39,704 nucleotides of DNA, from contig RFHC01000059.1 in assembly GCA_003696505.1 (NCBI GenBank), forward strand, positions 1 through 39,704, written 5' to 3'. Below the pieces are notes generated by a model. That model ran no database searches. It saw only the letters and a list, made by a program, of their open reading frames with translations, and was not told the DNA's origin. Source of the stretch: Deltaproteobacteria bacterium (GTDB taxonomy: Bacteria; Desulfobacterota; Deferrimicrobia; J040). The position numbers and the translations under genes were made by a program. Of the stretch, positions 32,891 through 39,704 are shown piece after piece. How positions within the stretch are numbered: position 1 is the stretch's first letter; each line of letters begins with the position of its first letter.

Positions 32891-33871
32891 GTGCGGGAAG
32901 CGGAACACTACACGAGGGAAAACGGGAAGCTCCGCTGCGCTCTCTGTCCGCACCGGTGTCTGATTGCTGAAGGAAAGAAAGGGCTCTGCGGCGTCAGGGA
33001 AAACAGGGGCGGGAAACTCTACGCCCTCACTTACGGGAAGGTGGCGGCCGTCGCCGTCGACCCCGTGGAAAAGAAACCCCTCTACCACTTCTACCCGGGC
33101 AGGGATATCCTCTCCGTCGGCTCGGTAGGCTGCAACTTCTCCTGCCTCTTCTGCCAGAACTGGCACCTCGTCGAAGGCCTGACACCCTTGAGAGACGTGA
33201 CACCGGAAGAACTCCTGGATGTTTCCCGGCGGCGGGGGTCCATCGGAATCTCCTACACCTACAACGAACCCCTCATCCAGTGGGAGTTCGTCCGCGACTG
33301 CGCCCGGGTCTTCCGGGAAGCCGGCCAGGTCAACGTCCTGGTGACGAACGGGTTCGTCAACGAGGGGCCCCTCCGGGAACTCCTCCCCCTCGTCGACGCG
33401 ATGAACATCGACCTGAAGTTCTTCCGGGAGGAGACCTACCGGAAAATCTCGAGAGGCTCCCTCGAGCCGGTCAAGAAGACGATACAGGTTGCATCGCAGT
33501 CGTGCCTTGTGGAGGTGACGACACTCGTCGTCACGGGACTGAACGACACGGAGGAGGAAATACGCGCCATCGTCGACTTCATCGCATCCGTTGACCCCTC
33601 CATTCCCTACCACATATCCCGCTACTTCCCCCATTACAAATACGACGCTCCGCCCACAGACGAGGGTTTCCTCCTCAGGGCGTACGAGATTGCCCGGGAG
33701 AAACTGGAATTCGTCTATCTGGGGAACGTCCTCATTCCCGGGACGGACGACACCCGGTGTCCCTCCTGCGGCGAACTCCTCATTTCCCGGCGGGGATATT
33801 CGGTGAAAATCAACTCTCTCAAAGGAGACAGGTGCGGCTCATGTGGACGCAGGCTCAACATCGTCGTCTGA
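32891..33871 (+). CDS. amrS: Radical SAM enzyme of the AmmeMemoRadiSam group (AmrS, PflA-like)
   Basis: The 326-residue protein has the radical-SAM cluster motif C81-x3-C85-x2-C88 (CNFSCLFC). An N-terminal four-cysteine segment (C16, C19, C23, C33) comes first and a C-terminal zinc-ribbon-like region (CPSCG and CGSCG) last. This layout defines AmrS, usually annotated as pyruvate formate-lyase activating enzyme. Its partners AmrA and AmrB (AMMECR1 and Memo homologues) are not in the window, and the reaction is unresolved to my knowledge. GTG 32891 has AAGGAGGACCG upstream. Confidence 0.92.
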   Translation: MREAEHYTRENGKLRCALCPHRCLIAEGKKGLCGVRENRGGKLYALTYGKVAAVAVDPVEKKPLYHFYPGRDILSVGSVGCNFSCLFCQNWHLVEGLTPLRDVTPEELLDVSRRRGSIGISYTYNEPLIQWEFVRDCARVFREAGQVNVLVTNGFVNEGPLRELLPLVDAMNIDLKFFREETYRKISRGSLEPVKKTIQVASQSCLVEVTTLVVTGLNDTEEEIRAIVDFIASVDPSIPYHISRYFPHYKYDAPPTDEGFLLRAYEIAREKLEFVYLGNVLIPGTDDTRCPSCGELLISRRGYSVKINSLKGDRCGSCGRRLNIVV

Positions 33872-34725
33872 GAGGGGCATTCGCGTGTTTTTTCCTGGCC
33901 CTCCTTCTCTGCTTCCCGATTTCGTCGATGGGGAGGAGCGACGAGGTCCCCCCGACGTATCAGGACCTGCTGAAAAATTACCGGGAGGTGAGGAGGAAGT
34001 ACCGGACTCTGGAATTCCTCTCTCTCGGGATTTTTCTCGCCGTGGGCATCGGGCTCACCCTCTACGCGGTGAAACTCAGGCAGCGGAGACTCACCCCTGA
34101 GGAGGCAGCGGGAGCATACCCCCTCCTTGAACTGGGAGACCGGGATTCCTGTCGCACCCATCTGAAAGAGCTTTCCCTGAAAAGCCACCCGGTGGCGGTA
34201 AGAAATCTCGGCGGCACCTCCAGCGCCTCTGCCGTAATCGCTGTGAACGAATCAGACGAAACCTTCATCCTCGAACCCATTTCCTTCCCCGTCACCGAAG
34301 GGGAGAAGGTCATCGTGGAATACATCTACGAGGAAGTTCCCTACTCCTTCATCACCAGCGTCGAATCAATCGGGAAGGGCGACGAGGTGAGCCTCCAGAT
34401 CCCTTACTTCATCAAATACACGCAGAGGCGCAAGGCCAGGCGGAAGAAACCGCTCCCCCTGGAAGAAGCCAGGGTCATCCTCCCCGGCGGGATGACGAGG
34501 TCGGTCATAGACGTAGGTCCCGGCGGCATCGGTTTCGAGGGAGAGGACATTCGAGCGGGGACGACAATCACGCTCGGAGTCACCCTTCCCGGGTCGAAGC
34601 TCTGGAAGGTGGAAGGAAAAGTCGTCTACGCGAAAGAGGGGCGGACGGGATTCGCCTTCACCTCTCCCCCTTCCGGATTCCTCTCTGAACTCGCCCTCTA
34701 CCTCTCCGGAAGGGGATACAGGTAA
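33841..34725 (+). CDS. Membrane-anchored PilZ domain protein, putative c-di-GMP receptor
   Basis: The 294-residue protein has a hydrophobic N-terminal segment (12-28, signal peptide or first helix), a short charged linker, a second helix (57-76) and a cytosolic remainder. The PilZ domain is C-terminal. The arginine motif R-x-x-x-R lies in QRRKARRKK (196-201) and the second motif is DVGPGG (224-229), a variant of D-x-S-x-x-G with Gly for Ser. A preceding beta-rich domain (about 115-190) resembles the YcgR N-terminal region. The ATG at 33841 lies inside the end of amrS (31-base overlap). Its place before flgM suggests motility control (inferred). Confidence 0.82.
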   Translation: MWTQAQHRRLRGAFACFFLALLLCFPISSMGRSDEVPPTYQDLLKNYREVRRKYRTLEFLSLGIFLAVGIGLTLYAVKLRQRRLTPEEAAGAYPLLELGDRDSCRTHLKELSLKSHPVAVRNLGGTSSASAVIAVNESDETFILEPISFPVTEGEKVIVEYIYEEVPYSFITSVESIGKGDEVSLQIPYFIKYTQRRKARRKKPLPLEEARVILPGGMTRSVIDVGPGGIGFEGEDIRAGTTITLGVTLPGSKLWKVEGKVVYAKEGRTGFAFTSPPSGFLSELALYLSGRGYR

Positions 34726-34739
34726 ATTTTCTCAGAACT

Positions 34740-34767
34740 TAAAGGAGGGCACCTCGCCATCCGATAA
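34740..34767 (+). promoter_or_regulatory. Sigma-28 (FliA)-type promoter of flgM
   Basis: TAAAGGAG (34740-34747), 12 bases, TCCGATAA (34760-34767). The FliA consensus is TAAAGTTT-N11-GCCGATAA, so the -10 matches seven of eight positions, the TAAAG core matches, and spacing is one longer. Transcription would begin near 34774. Confidence 0.6.
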
Positions 34768-34810
34768 GTCCCGACAGGGGAAAGGGCACCCATCGTTCCT
34801 GGAGAGACGA

Positions 34811-34996
34811 GTGGCGAAGAAGAAGGGGAAGGACCCGGAACTGGAAAGATACCTTGAATACCTGAAAAGTCTCGACAACGTCAACCGGGAAAAGGTCGAG
34901 AAAATCAGGAAGCTGGTGGAATCCGGGAAGTATCGCGTCGACCCCGAAAAGGTCGCTCGGAAGATGCTCGAGGACATCCTCTCCGAGGAAGAGTGA
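34811..34996 (+). CDS. flgM: Anti-sigma-28 factor FlgM
   Basis: A 61-residue basic protein whose central and C-terminal part (REKVEKIRKLVESGKYRVD, then EKVARKMLEDIL) matches the sigma-28-binding half of FlgM. The disordered N-terminal part is short, making it a minimal FlgM. FlgM holds FliA inactive until export through the completed hook-basal body. GTG 34811 has GGAGAG upstream. A sigma-28-type promoter precedes it, giving the usual autoregulatory loop with fliA at 37538. Confidence 0.82.
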   Translation: MAKKKGKDPELERYLEYLKSLDNVNREKVEKIRKLVESGKYRVDPEKVARKMLEDILSEEE

Positions 34997-35008
34997 AGGA
35001 GACCTTCC

Positions 35009-36391
35009 CTACACCTCGATGTTCTTCCTCTTTATCTTCTCTATGAGAGTGGTCCTTTTTATCCCGAGGAGGGATGCTGCCATCTCCTTGTTTCCGCCGG
35101 CCATCTTAAGGGCCTTTTTTATCATTTCAATTTCCAGACGGTCCACGGCTTCCTTCAGATTCACGGGGAAGGGGTTTTCAGCCGCCACCAGCTCGTCTCC
35201 GGGGATGACCGTCCTCTTCCCGGTCCTCATCTTTTCCGGCAGGTCCTCCACGGTTATCTTCCCCTGTCCCTTGATGACCACGATTCGCTCCACCAGGTTT
35301 TCCAGTTCTCTGACGTTTCCGGGCCAGGGATAGGAGAGGAGAATTTCCATCGCCTCGTCCGTAACCCCCTCCAGGTGCCTCCCCTTTTTCTCGTTGTAGA
35401 GGTCAATGAAGTAACTGAGGAGAAGGGGAATGTCCTCTTTCCTCTCCCGGAGGGGCGGGATGCGGATGGGTATCACGTTGAGGCGGTAGTAGAGGTCCTC
35501 GCGAAACCTCCCCTGCCTCACCTCCTCTTCCAGGTCCTTGTTCGTCGCCGCGATGACCCGGACATCGACCCGAATCGTCTTCGTCGACCCGACGGGCTCG
35601 AACTCCTTCTCCTGGAGGACGCGGAGCAGTTTCACCTGGAGTTTGGGACTCATCTCCCCGATTTCGTCGAGAAAGATGGTGCCGTGGTTTGCCAGTTCGA
35701 ACCTTCCCGCCCGCGGCGCCACCGCACCCGTGAACGCCCCCTTCACGTGTCCGAAAAGTTCCGACTCGAGCAAGTCCTCCGGGATGGCACCGCAGTTGAC
35801 GGGCACGAGGAGGTTGTTGGCGCGAGAACTGTTGTAGTGAATCGCCCGCGCAATCATCTCTTTTCCCGTCCCCGACTCCCCGAGGATGAGGATGGTCGAG
35901 TCGGTGTCCGCCACCTTCTCCACCAGCGAGAGGACCTCCATCATGGCGGGTGATGTCCCGATGATGTTCTCGAAGGAATACTTGTTGCGGACCTGCTTCC
36001 GGAGGGTCACGTTCTCCCTCCGGTATCGGGAATGTTCCAGAGCTTTCAGGACGAGGAGGCGCACCTCATCAATCTTGAATGGTTTCGTGATGTAGTGGAA
36101 TGCCCCGAGCTTCATCGCCTCCACGGCCGTCTCGATGGTGCCGTAACCCGTCATCATGATGACCTCGCATTCGGGCTGAAGCTCCTTCGCCGCCCGAAGC
36201 ACCGTGAGGCCGTCACACCCGGGCATCTTCAGGTCGGTCAGGACCACGTCGTAGCGCTTCTCGTCTATCTTCTTCAGCGCTTCGTCCCCCGTCCGGGCAG
36301 TGTCTATTTCGAGCGAGAGGCCGGAGAAAACCTCCACCAGGATGTCAAGGATGTATTCCTCGTCGTCGGCAATGAGGAGTCTCTTGCCCAT
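35009..36391 (-). CDS. Sigma-54-dependent response regulator, NtrC family
   Basis: A 460-residue activator with receiver domain (1-120, acceptor D53 in LTDLKMPG), AAA+ domain (about 143-380) and Fis-type helix-turn-helix (about 415-456). Walker A GESGTGKE is at 171-178 and the sigma-54-contacting GAFTGA loop at 218-223. It would activate sigma-54 promoters when phosphorylated. No cognate kinase is adjacent. It is divergent from flhG-fliA, whose promoter looks sigma-54-dependent, so a flagellar role like FlrC or FlgR is plausible. The ATG has GGGAGGG upstream. It converges on flgM with a 12-base gap. Confidence 0.93.
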   Translation of the reverse strand: MGKRLLIADDEEYILDILVEVFSGLSLEIDTARTGDEALKKIDEKRYDVVLTDLKMPGCDGLTVLRAAKELQPECEVIMMTGYGTIETAVEAMKLGAFHYITKPFKIDEVRLLVLKALEHSRYRRENVTLRKQVRNKYSFENIIGTSPAMMEVLSLVEKVADTDSTILILGESGTGKEMIARAIHYNSSRANNLLVPVNCGAIPEDLLESELFGHVKGAFTGAVAPRAGRFELANHGTIFLDEIGEMSPKLQVKLLRVLQEKEFEPVGSTKTIRVDVRVIAATNKDLEEEVRQGRFREDLYYRLNVIPIRIPPLRERKEDIPLLLSYFIDLYNEKKGRHLEGVTDEAMEILLSYPWPGNVRELENLVERIVVIKGQGKITVEDLPEKMRTGKRTVIPGDELVAAENPFPVNLKEAVDRLEIEMIKKALKMAGGNKEMAASLLGIKRTTLIEKIKRKNIEV

Positions 36392-36499
36392 CAGGCCCTC
36401 CCGTGCTCCCGGAGAAGCACAATTTTTGATATTAATTTTTTACATAATTGTATTTACAGGTCCCCTTTTCTCTTCCATTTTTACCCCATGCGGGGGTTT

Positions 36500-36554
36500 C
36501 CGTCAAATATTCGTGTCAAATTTTTGGCACCTCCCCCCCTTTTGACGGGAATAT
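36500..36554. promoter_or_regulatory. Cluster of TTTGAC/GTCAAA boxes, possible activator sites
   Basis: CCGTCAAA (36500-36507) and TTTGACGG (36541-36548) form a perfect 8-bp inverted repeat 33 bases apart. A third GTCAAA copy lies at 36515-36520, and ATATTC/GAATAT (36507-36512/36549-36554) is a second inverted pair. The cluster lies 75-125 bases upstream of the sigma-54-type promoter of flhG, the usual place for enhancer binding. Confidence 0.4.
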
Positions 36555-36622
36555 CCGGGGGAAAGGCGCTCTAACCCCCTGAAAAACCGACCTTCGGAAT
36601 CGCGAAGGGGGCGCATGCCCGC

Positions 36623-36638
36623 TGGCACGCTTCTTGAG
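36623..36638 (+). promoter_or_regulatory. Sigma-54-type promoter of flhG-fliA
   Basis: TGGCACG (36623-36629), four bases, TTGAG (36634-36638). The consensus is TGGCACG-N4-TTGC(A/T). The -24 element is perfect and spacing exact, but the -12 element has A where C is nearly invariant. It lies about 35 bases before the flhG ATG. Confidence 0.55.
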
Positions 36639-36671
36639 AACATTTTCAACGCTACTTCATCTTTTTGAAAA

Positions 36672-37541
36672 ATGGAGCAGGGGGAAATGACGGGGACCGT
36701 CGAAAGAAAGTTGAGGGTCGTTTCCATCTCCAGCGGAAAGGGGGGCGTCGGGAAGACGGTCCTCACCCTCAACCTGGCACACATCTACCAGAGTCTGGGG
36801 CACCGGGTCCTGGTCATCGACGGAAACCTGGGGAACGGAAACGTGGACTCCCTCTTCCGGAGTCTGAGCGAATATTCCCTCGTGGACGTTGCCCGGGGAG
36901 TGGTCCCCATCGGAAAAGTTCTCAAGAGGACTCCCTCCGGCATCTTCTTCCTCCCGGCCGGGTCAGCCCTGGGAACGACAACCTCTCTCACGACGGAGGA
37001 GAAGCTGACCCTCTTCTCCGAACTCGACTCTCTCGAAGATGTGGCGGACCTGGTCCTCGTGGACTGCCCTTCTGGAATTCACGACGTGACTCTTTTCTTC
37101 GTCCGCTCCTCCACCGACCTGGTCTGCGTGACGACCCCGGAAATCACCTCCGTCATCTCCACGCTCAGCTTCCTCACTCTCCTCTCCTCGCGGGGCGAAA
37201 AAGAGGCCGGGATAATCGTCAACATGACGGAAGACGACGGCGACGGGACGAACACCTTCGAAGTCATCTCCGAACAGGTCGGGAAGGAAGGGGGCATGAA
37301 GGTTCACTACATCGGCCACTTCCCTTACGACTACACCGTCATCGAGTCGATTCGTTTTCTCCAGCCCCTCGTGGAAAAGGAGGGGAAAGGCCACCTGAGG
37401 GGATACCTTCTCAACATCGCCCAGGAGATTCTCCGGAATCCTCCGGAGGAAAAGATAAAGAAGTGTCAGCAATTTTTCACCCGTCGTCTCCTCAGAGAGG
37501 AGCACGACACAATCTTCAAAGCAAACGAGGTGGGACAATGA
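36672..37541 (+). CDS. flhG: FlhG/FleN-type MinD-like ATPase (flagellar number regulator)
   Basis: A 289-residue P-loop ATPase of the MinD/ParA group. The deviant Walker A KGGVGKT is at 23-29, the IDGNLGNGN segment near 49-57 and VDCPSGI near 133-139. FlhG antagonises FlhF and represses flagellar genes. The call over other MinD proteins rests on the adjacent fliA, whose ATG overlaps its stop (ATGA). ATG 36687 is an alternative start with GGAG at -12; ATG 36672 has no clear ribosome site. FlhF and flhA are not in the window. Confidence 0.85.
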   Translation: MEQGEMTGTVERKLRVVSISSGKGGVGKTVLTLNLAHIYQSLGHRVLVIDGNLGNGNVDSLFRSLSEYSLVDVARGVVPIGKVLKRTPSGIFFLPAGSALGTTTSLTTEEKLTLFSELDSLEDVADLVLVDCPSGIHDVTLFFVRSSTDLVCVTTPEITSVISTLSFLTLLSSRGEKEAGIIVNMTEDDGDGTNTFEVISEQVGKEGGMKVHYIGHFPYDYTVIESIRFLQPLVEKEGKGHLRGYLLNIAQEILRNPPEEKIKKCQQFFTRRLLREEHDTIFKANEVGQ

Positions 37542-38296
37542 GACAGCAAGCCGCCAGAGTCACTGAAATGACCAGGAAAAAGAGGCTCTCCCGCGAGGAG
37601 AGAGAGGCGCTCATCCTCGAATATCTCCCGAAGGTCCGCTACGTGGCGGGACGGCTCGCCATGAAACTCCCGAGCCACGTGGAGATGGAGGACCTCATCT
37701 CCTGCGGAATCACGGGGCTCATCGACGCCGTGGACAGGTTCGACCCGGCGAAGAACGTGAAGTTTTCCACCTACGCAGAGTTCCGCATCCGGGGAGCCAT
37801 GCTCGACTACCTGAGGGAAATGGACTGGTTCCCCCGCTCCATCCGGCAGAGGGCGAACGCCCTCCAGCAGATTTACGCCGACCTGGAGGCTCACCTGGGA
37901 CGGCCCCCCGAGGAAGAAGAGGTGGCGCGGGAACTGGGAATCACCGTGGAGGAACTGAGGAAGGAACTCTCCCTCATCTCAGGAATTTCCCTCTTCTCCC
38001 TGGACGACCTGGACGAGAACGACGAGTCCACCTTCTCCAACCGGAAACACCTGGCTGCGTATCTCCAGGAGAAGAGGAACGATGAGGAGTTCCTCCGCGA
38101 CATGAAGGAACTCCTGGCAAAGGCAATCGAGGAGCTTCCGGAGAACGAGAAACTCCTCATCTCCCTCTACTACTACGAAGAGATGACGATGAGGGAGATT
38201 GGAGCGATTCTCGGACTCACCGAGTCGCGAATCTGCCAGATTCACAACCAGGCAATCCTCCGCCTGCGCGGAAAGATAAAGAAAGCCCTCGCCTGA
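37538..38296 (+). CDS. fliA: Flagellar RNA polymerase sigma-28 factor
   Basis: A 252-residue sigma factor. Region 2 (about 25-105) contains LPKVRYVAGRLA and DLISCGITGLIDAVDRFDP, then FSTYAEFRIRGAMLDYLRE for -10 recognition. Region 3 covers about 110-165 and region 4 about 200-250, with its helix-turn-helix MREIGAILGLTESRICQIH. This is the FliA/WhiG pattern. The ATG overlaps the flhG stop and GAGGTGGGAC serves as ribosome site. It should read the flgM promoter at 34740 and be inhibited by FlgM. Confidence 0.94.
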   Translation: MRQQAARVTEMTRKKRLSREEREALILEYLPKVRYVAGRLAMKLPSHVEMEDLISCGITGLIDAVDRFDPAKNVKFSTYAEFRIRGAMLDYLREMDWFPRSIRQRANALQQIYADLEAHLGRPPEEEEVARELGITVEELRKELSLISGISLFSLDDLDENDESTFSNRKHLAAYLQEKRNDEEFLRDMKELLAKAIEELPENEKLLISLYYYEEMTMREIGAILGLTESRICQIHNQAILRLRGKIKKALA

Positions 38297-38316
38297 CCCC
38301 CCTGGATACCCCTCCT

Positions 38317-38345
38317 CCACCCCTGCCCTCACCGGGCGGGGGTGG
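38317..38345. terminator. GC-rich hairpin between convergent fliA and macrodomain genes
   Basis: CCACCCCTGCCC (38317-38328), a 5-base loop, and GGGCGGGGGTGG (38334-38345) pair with one mismatch. A second overlapping stem, GGGGGTGGACACCCCC, extends it. Position suggests a bidirectional terminator, although T-runs are short. Confidence 0.6.
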
Positions 38346-38365
38346 ACACCCCCACCTCTTTCGAC

Positions 38366-38905
38366 TCAGTAATCACCGAAAACCTCTTCCAGCGCCTCCC
38401 TGTGAATCTCGTAGGCCCTCTCCCCCCAGAGGACGAACCGGATGAGTTTCACCGACCTGAGTCGGGGAATCTCCTCCTTCACCGTCCGGAAGGCGACCCG
38501 GGCCGCCTCCTCCATGGGGTAGCCGAATGCTCCCGTCGAGATGGAGGGGAAGGCAACCGACTCGATGCTCTTCTCCTCCGCCCTCTTCAGGGCCTCCCTG
38601 TAGCACGACGCCAGGAGCACGTCCTCCGGCTTATCCACGCCGTAGACCGGCCCGAGGCAGTGGATGACGAACCTGTTGGGAAGGTTGTGGGCACCGGTTA
38701 TGACCGCCTCCCCCGGCTTGATGGGAGCCAGGGTTTTGCACTCCTCGTAAAGCCCGGGGCCCGCTTTCCGGTGTATCGCCCCCGCCACCCCTCCTCCGGG
38801 AGCAAGCTGTGCGTTGGCCGCGTTGACGACGGCGTCTATCCCCTCCTGGGAGGCTATGTCCCCCCGGATGAGTTCTACCGTCACCCCCTCGTATCCCACC
38901 TTCAT
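38366..38905 (-). CDS. Macrodomain protein, O-acetyl-ADP-ribose deacetylase type
   Basis: The 179-residue protein is a single macrodomain of the MacroD/YmdB type, which hydrolyses ADP-ribose esters. Visible motifs are GDI (15-17), VVNAANAQLAPGGGVAGAI (26-44) with the catalytic-site asparagines, and SISTGAFGYP (121-130). ATG 38905 has AAGGAGGT at good spacing. A perfect TATAAT (minus strand, 38934-38939) lies about 30 bases before it. The peroxiredoxin gene is divergent. No sirtuin, ADP-ribosyltransferase or toxin gene is close by, so the substrate is unknown. Confidence 0.92.
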   Translation of the reverse strand: MKVGYEGVTVELIRGDIASQEGIDAVVNAANAQLAPGGGVAGAIHRKAGPGLYEECKTLAPIKPGEAVITGAHNLPNRFVIHCLGPVYGVDKPEDVLLASCYREALKRAEEKSIESVAFPSISTGAFGYPMEEAARVAFRTVKEEIPRLRSVKLIRFVLWGERAYEIHREALEEVFGDY

Positions 38906-38933
38906 GGCATACCTCCTTCCCTGGTCTGAAAAA

Positions 38934-38939
38934 ATTATA
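38934..38939 (-). promoter_or_regulatory. -10 hexamer of the macrodomain gene
   Basis: Perfect TATAAT on the minus strand, in a short AT-rich stretch, about 30 bases upstream of the macrodomain ATG. No good -35 box is evident. Confidence 0.45.
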
Positions 38940-39016
38940 TCTGAGGAAGGAAGGTGAAACGGATTCTCCTCTTCGTCATCAAAATATCGAAAATAAAACG
39001 GCAAAGGAGGCGAAGC

Positions 39017-39505
39017 ATGGCGGAAAAAGGCATTATCGAACCGGGGAAAAAAGCACCCGAATTCACACTGCCCGACAAGGACGAAAATCCCGTCTCCCTC
39101 AAAGACTTCAGGGGGCGCTGGGTGGTCCTCTACTTTTACCCGAAGGACAACACCCCGGGGTGCACCACCGAGGCCCTCGAATTCACCGAACTGATTGACC
39201 GTTTCGAAGAATCAGGCGCCGTCGTTATCGGCATTTCCCCCGACTCGCCGAAAAGCCACAGGAATTTCTGCGAGAAGAAGGGACTTAAGGTAACGCTCCT
39301 TTCAGATAGAGAGAAAGAGGTCCTCCAGAAATACGGAGTCTGGCAGTTGAAGAAGATGTGCGGTCGTGAGTCCATGGGCGTCGTCCGGACCACTTACCTC
39401 ATCGACCCGGAAGGGCGGATTGCCCACGTCTGGGAAAAGGTGAAGGCCAAAGGCCACGCCCGCCAGGTCCTGGAGGAACTGGAAAGATTAAATAAAGCTG
39501 CCTGA
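39017..39505 (+). CDS. bcp: Peroxiredoxin, Bcp/PrxQ family
   Basis: A 162-residue thiol peroxidase of the AhpC/TSA fold. The peroxidatic cysteine is C49 in NTPGCTTEA. The resolving cysteine found five residues later in E. coli Bcp is absent (Leu54); C84 (NFCEKK) and C114 (KKMCGRESMG) are other candidates, so the enzyme may be 1-Cys or use an atypical partner. ATG 39017 has AAAGGAGGCGAAGC upstream and was preferred to an earlier in-frame ATG at 38954. Confidence 0.94.
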   Translation: MAEKGIIEPGKKAPEFTLPDKDENPVSLKDFRGRWVVLYFYPKDNTPGCTTEALEFTELIDRFEESGAVVIGISPDSPKSHRNFCEKKGLKVTLLSDREKEVLQKYGVWQLKKMCGRESMGVVRTTYLIDPEGRIAHVWEKVKAKGHARQVLEELERLNKAA

Positions 39506-39547
39506 GGAAAAAGGGAACCCTGGTAGGGGAGCGGGTAAAAATGGAAC

Positions 39548-39568
39548 GGGAGCGGATAAACCGCTCCC
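39548..39568 (+). terminator. Hairpin terminator after bcp
   Basis: Perfect 8-bp stem GGGAGCGG/CCGCTCCC with a 5-base loop ATAAA, about 40 bases after the bcp stop. A TTTT lies 10 bases further on. Confidence 0.65.
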
Positions 39569-39640
39569 CTCCGGGCGTTTTCGGTTGTTCGGTGGATCGG
39601 AGGATCGTTTGCTCGTTGTTCCGGCAATTCGCCTTTGAAG

Positions 39641-39676
39641 GATTCCGCATTCCGCATTCCGAAATCCGAAATCCCG
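39641..39676. repeat. Degenerate tandem heptad repeat (ATTCCGC type)
   Basis: Five consecutive 7-base units, ATTCCGC, ATTCCGC, ATTCCGA, AATCCGA, AATCCCG, occupy non-coding DNA at the right edge. The surrounding 39580-39690 contains further TTCGG/TTCCGG-like pieces and no gene that I can support. Such TTCCG heptads look like dispersed intergenic repeats rather than a CRISPR. Confidence 0.6.
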
Positions 39677-39704
39677 CCCTGTTTGTTCCGGCCCCCTAAA
39701 AGAC

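Noticed and set aside
34741-34747. AAAGGAG as a ribosome site for an extra small gene before flgM
   Set aside because: No start codon lies at usable distance; the bases are better explained as the -35 part of the sigma-28-type promoter.
36523-36545. Second TGGCAC-containing segment as another sigma-54 promoter
   Set aside because: After TGGCACC there is only a C-tract; no TTGC-like -12 element lies at the required distance.
36665-37537. Long in-frame extension upstream of fliA through flhG
   Set aside because: The extension is flhG read in another frame. FliA homology begins at the ATG overlapping the flhG stop, which has its own ribosome site.
39641-39676. Heptad array considered as a CRISPR
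   Set aside because: Units are 7 bases, contiguous and without spacers; no cas gene is in the window.

Overview
This 39.7 kb window is dense bacterial chromosome. I call 44 protein genes, and no gap between genes exceeds 300 bases. I found no rRNA, tRNA, CRISPR array, transposase or phage gene. The DNA is GC-rich. Shine-Dalgarno sites are clear (AAGGAGG-type) and GTG starts are very common: 17 of the 44 genes by my reading. The gene set points to a Gram-negative-type, flagellated, respiring bacterium: TatC, system II cytochrome c maturation (ResB/CcsA), a lipoprotein signal, an NtrC-type sigma-54 activator, and FlhG/FliA/FlgM. Gene content and neighbourhoods such as ligA-acyP-amrS and flhG-fliA would suit Desulfobacterota, Nitrospirota or a related candidate phylum. 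That placement is inference.

Layout. 1-4039 (minus): a tightly overlapped operon of YhaM-like HD nuclease, ccsA, resB, LD-carboxypeptidase and a serine hydrolase cut by the window edge. 4079-7128: a COG2509 flavoprotein, a divergently overlapping LEA14-like lipoprotein and a 2-hydroxyacid dehydrogenase. 7201-10425 (plus): an unknown membrane protein, then gap-tpiA-secG behind a near-consensus promoter. 10460-11908: endonuclease V and a cold-shock gene on minus, with a small basic periplasmic protein divergent from the latter. 12022-13130 (plus): DedA and DUF2062. 13116-16271 (minus): TPR protein, KtrA and KtrB potassium uptake, TatC. 16333-17316 (plus): a stand-alone BtrH-like protein. 17324-21525 (minus): a complete bioB-bioF-bioA-bioD operon preceded by a BirA-type operator. 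21660-28012 (plus): TtcA-like tRNA thiolase, a hybrid histidine kinase with several GAF domains, a GAF-GGDEF cyclase, a Gph-like phosphatase and a CPBP protease. 28019-30489 (minus): ferritin-like protein, ROK kinase, pgk. 30587-34996 (plus): ligA, acyP, amrS, a membrane PilZ protein, flgM. 35009-38296: an NtrC-family regulator (minus) divergent from flhG-fliA (plus). 38366-39505: divergent macrodomain and peroxiredoxin genes, then a terminator and a heptad repeat.

How it fits together. The right half holds a coherent motility and c-di-GMP circuit. A sigma-54-type promoter lies before flhG-fliA and next to an NtrC-family activator. A sigma-28-type promoter lies before flgM, the FliA antagonist. 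A membrane PilZ receptor precedes flgM, and a diguanylate cyclase is coupled to a GAF-rich kinase 8 kb away. The biotin operon is self-contained and appears to be under biotin control. Glycolytic genes are split: gap-tpiA is in one unit, and pgk is translationally overlapped with a sugar kinase in another.

I see no obviously new multi-gene system. The best leads are the BirA operator, the sigma-54/sigma-28 flagellar circuit, the ttcA-kinase-cyclase operon, the small repeat protein beside csp, the isolated BtrH-like protein and the terminal heptad repeat.
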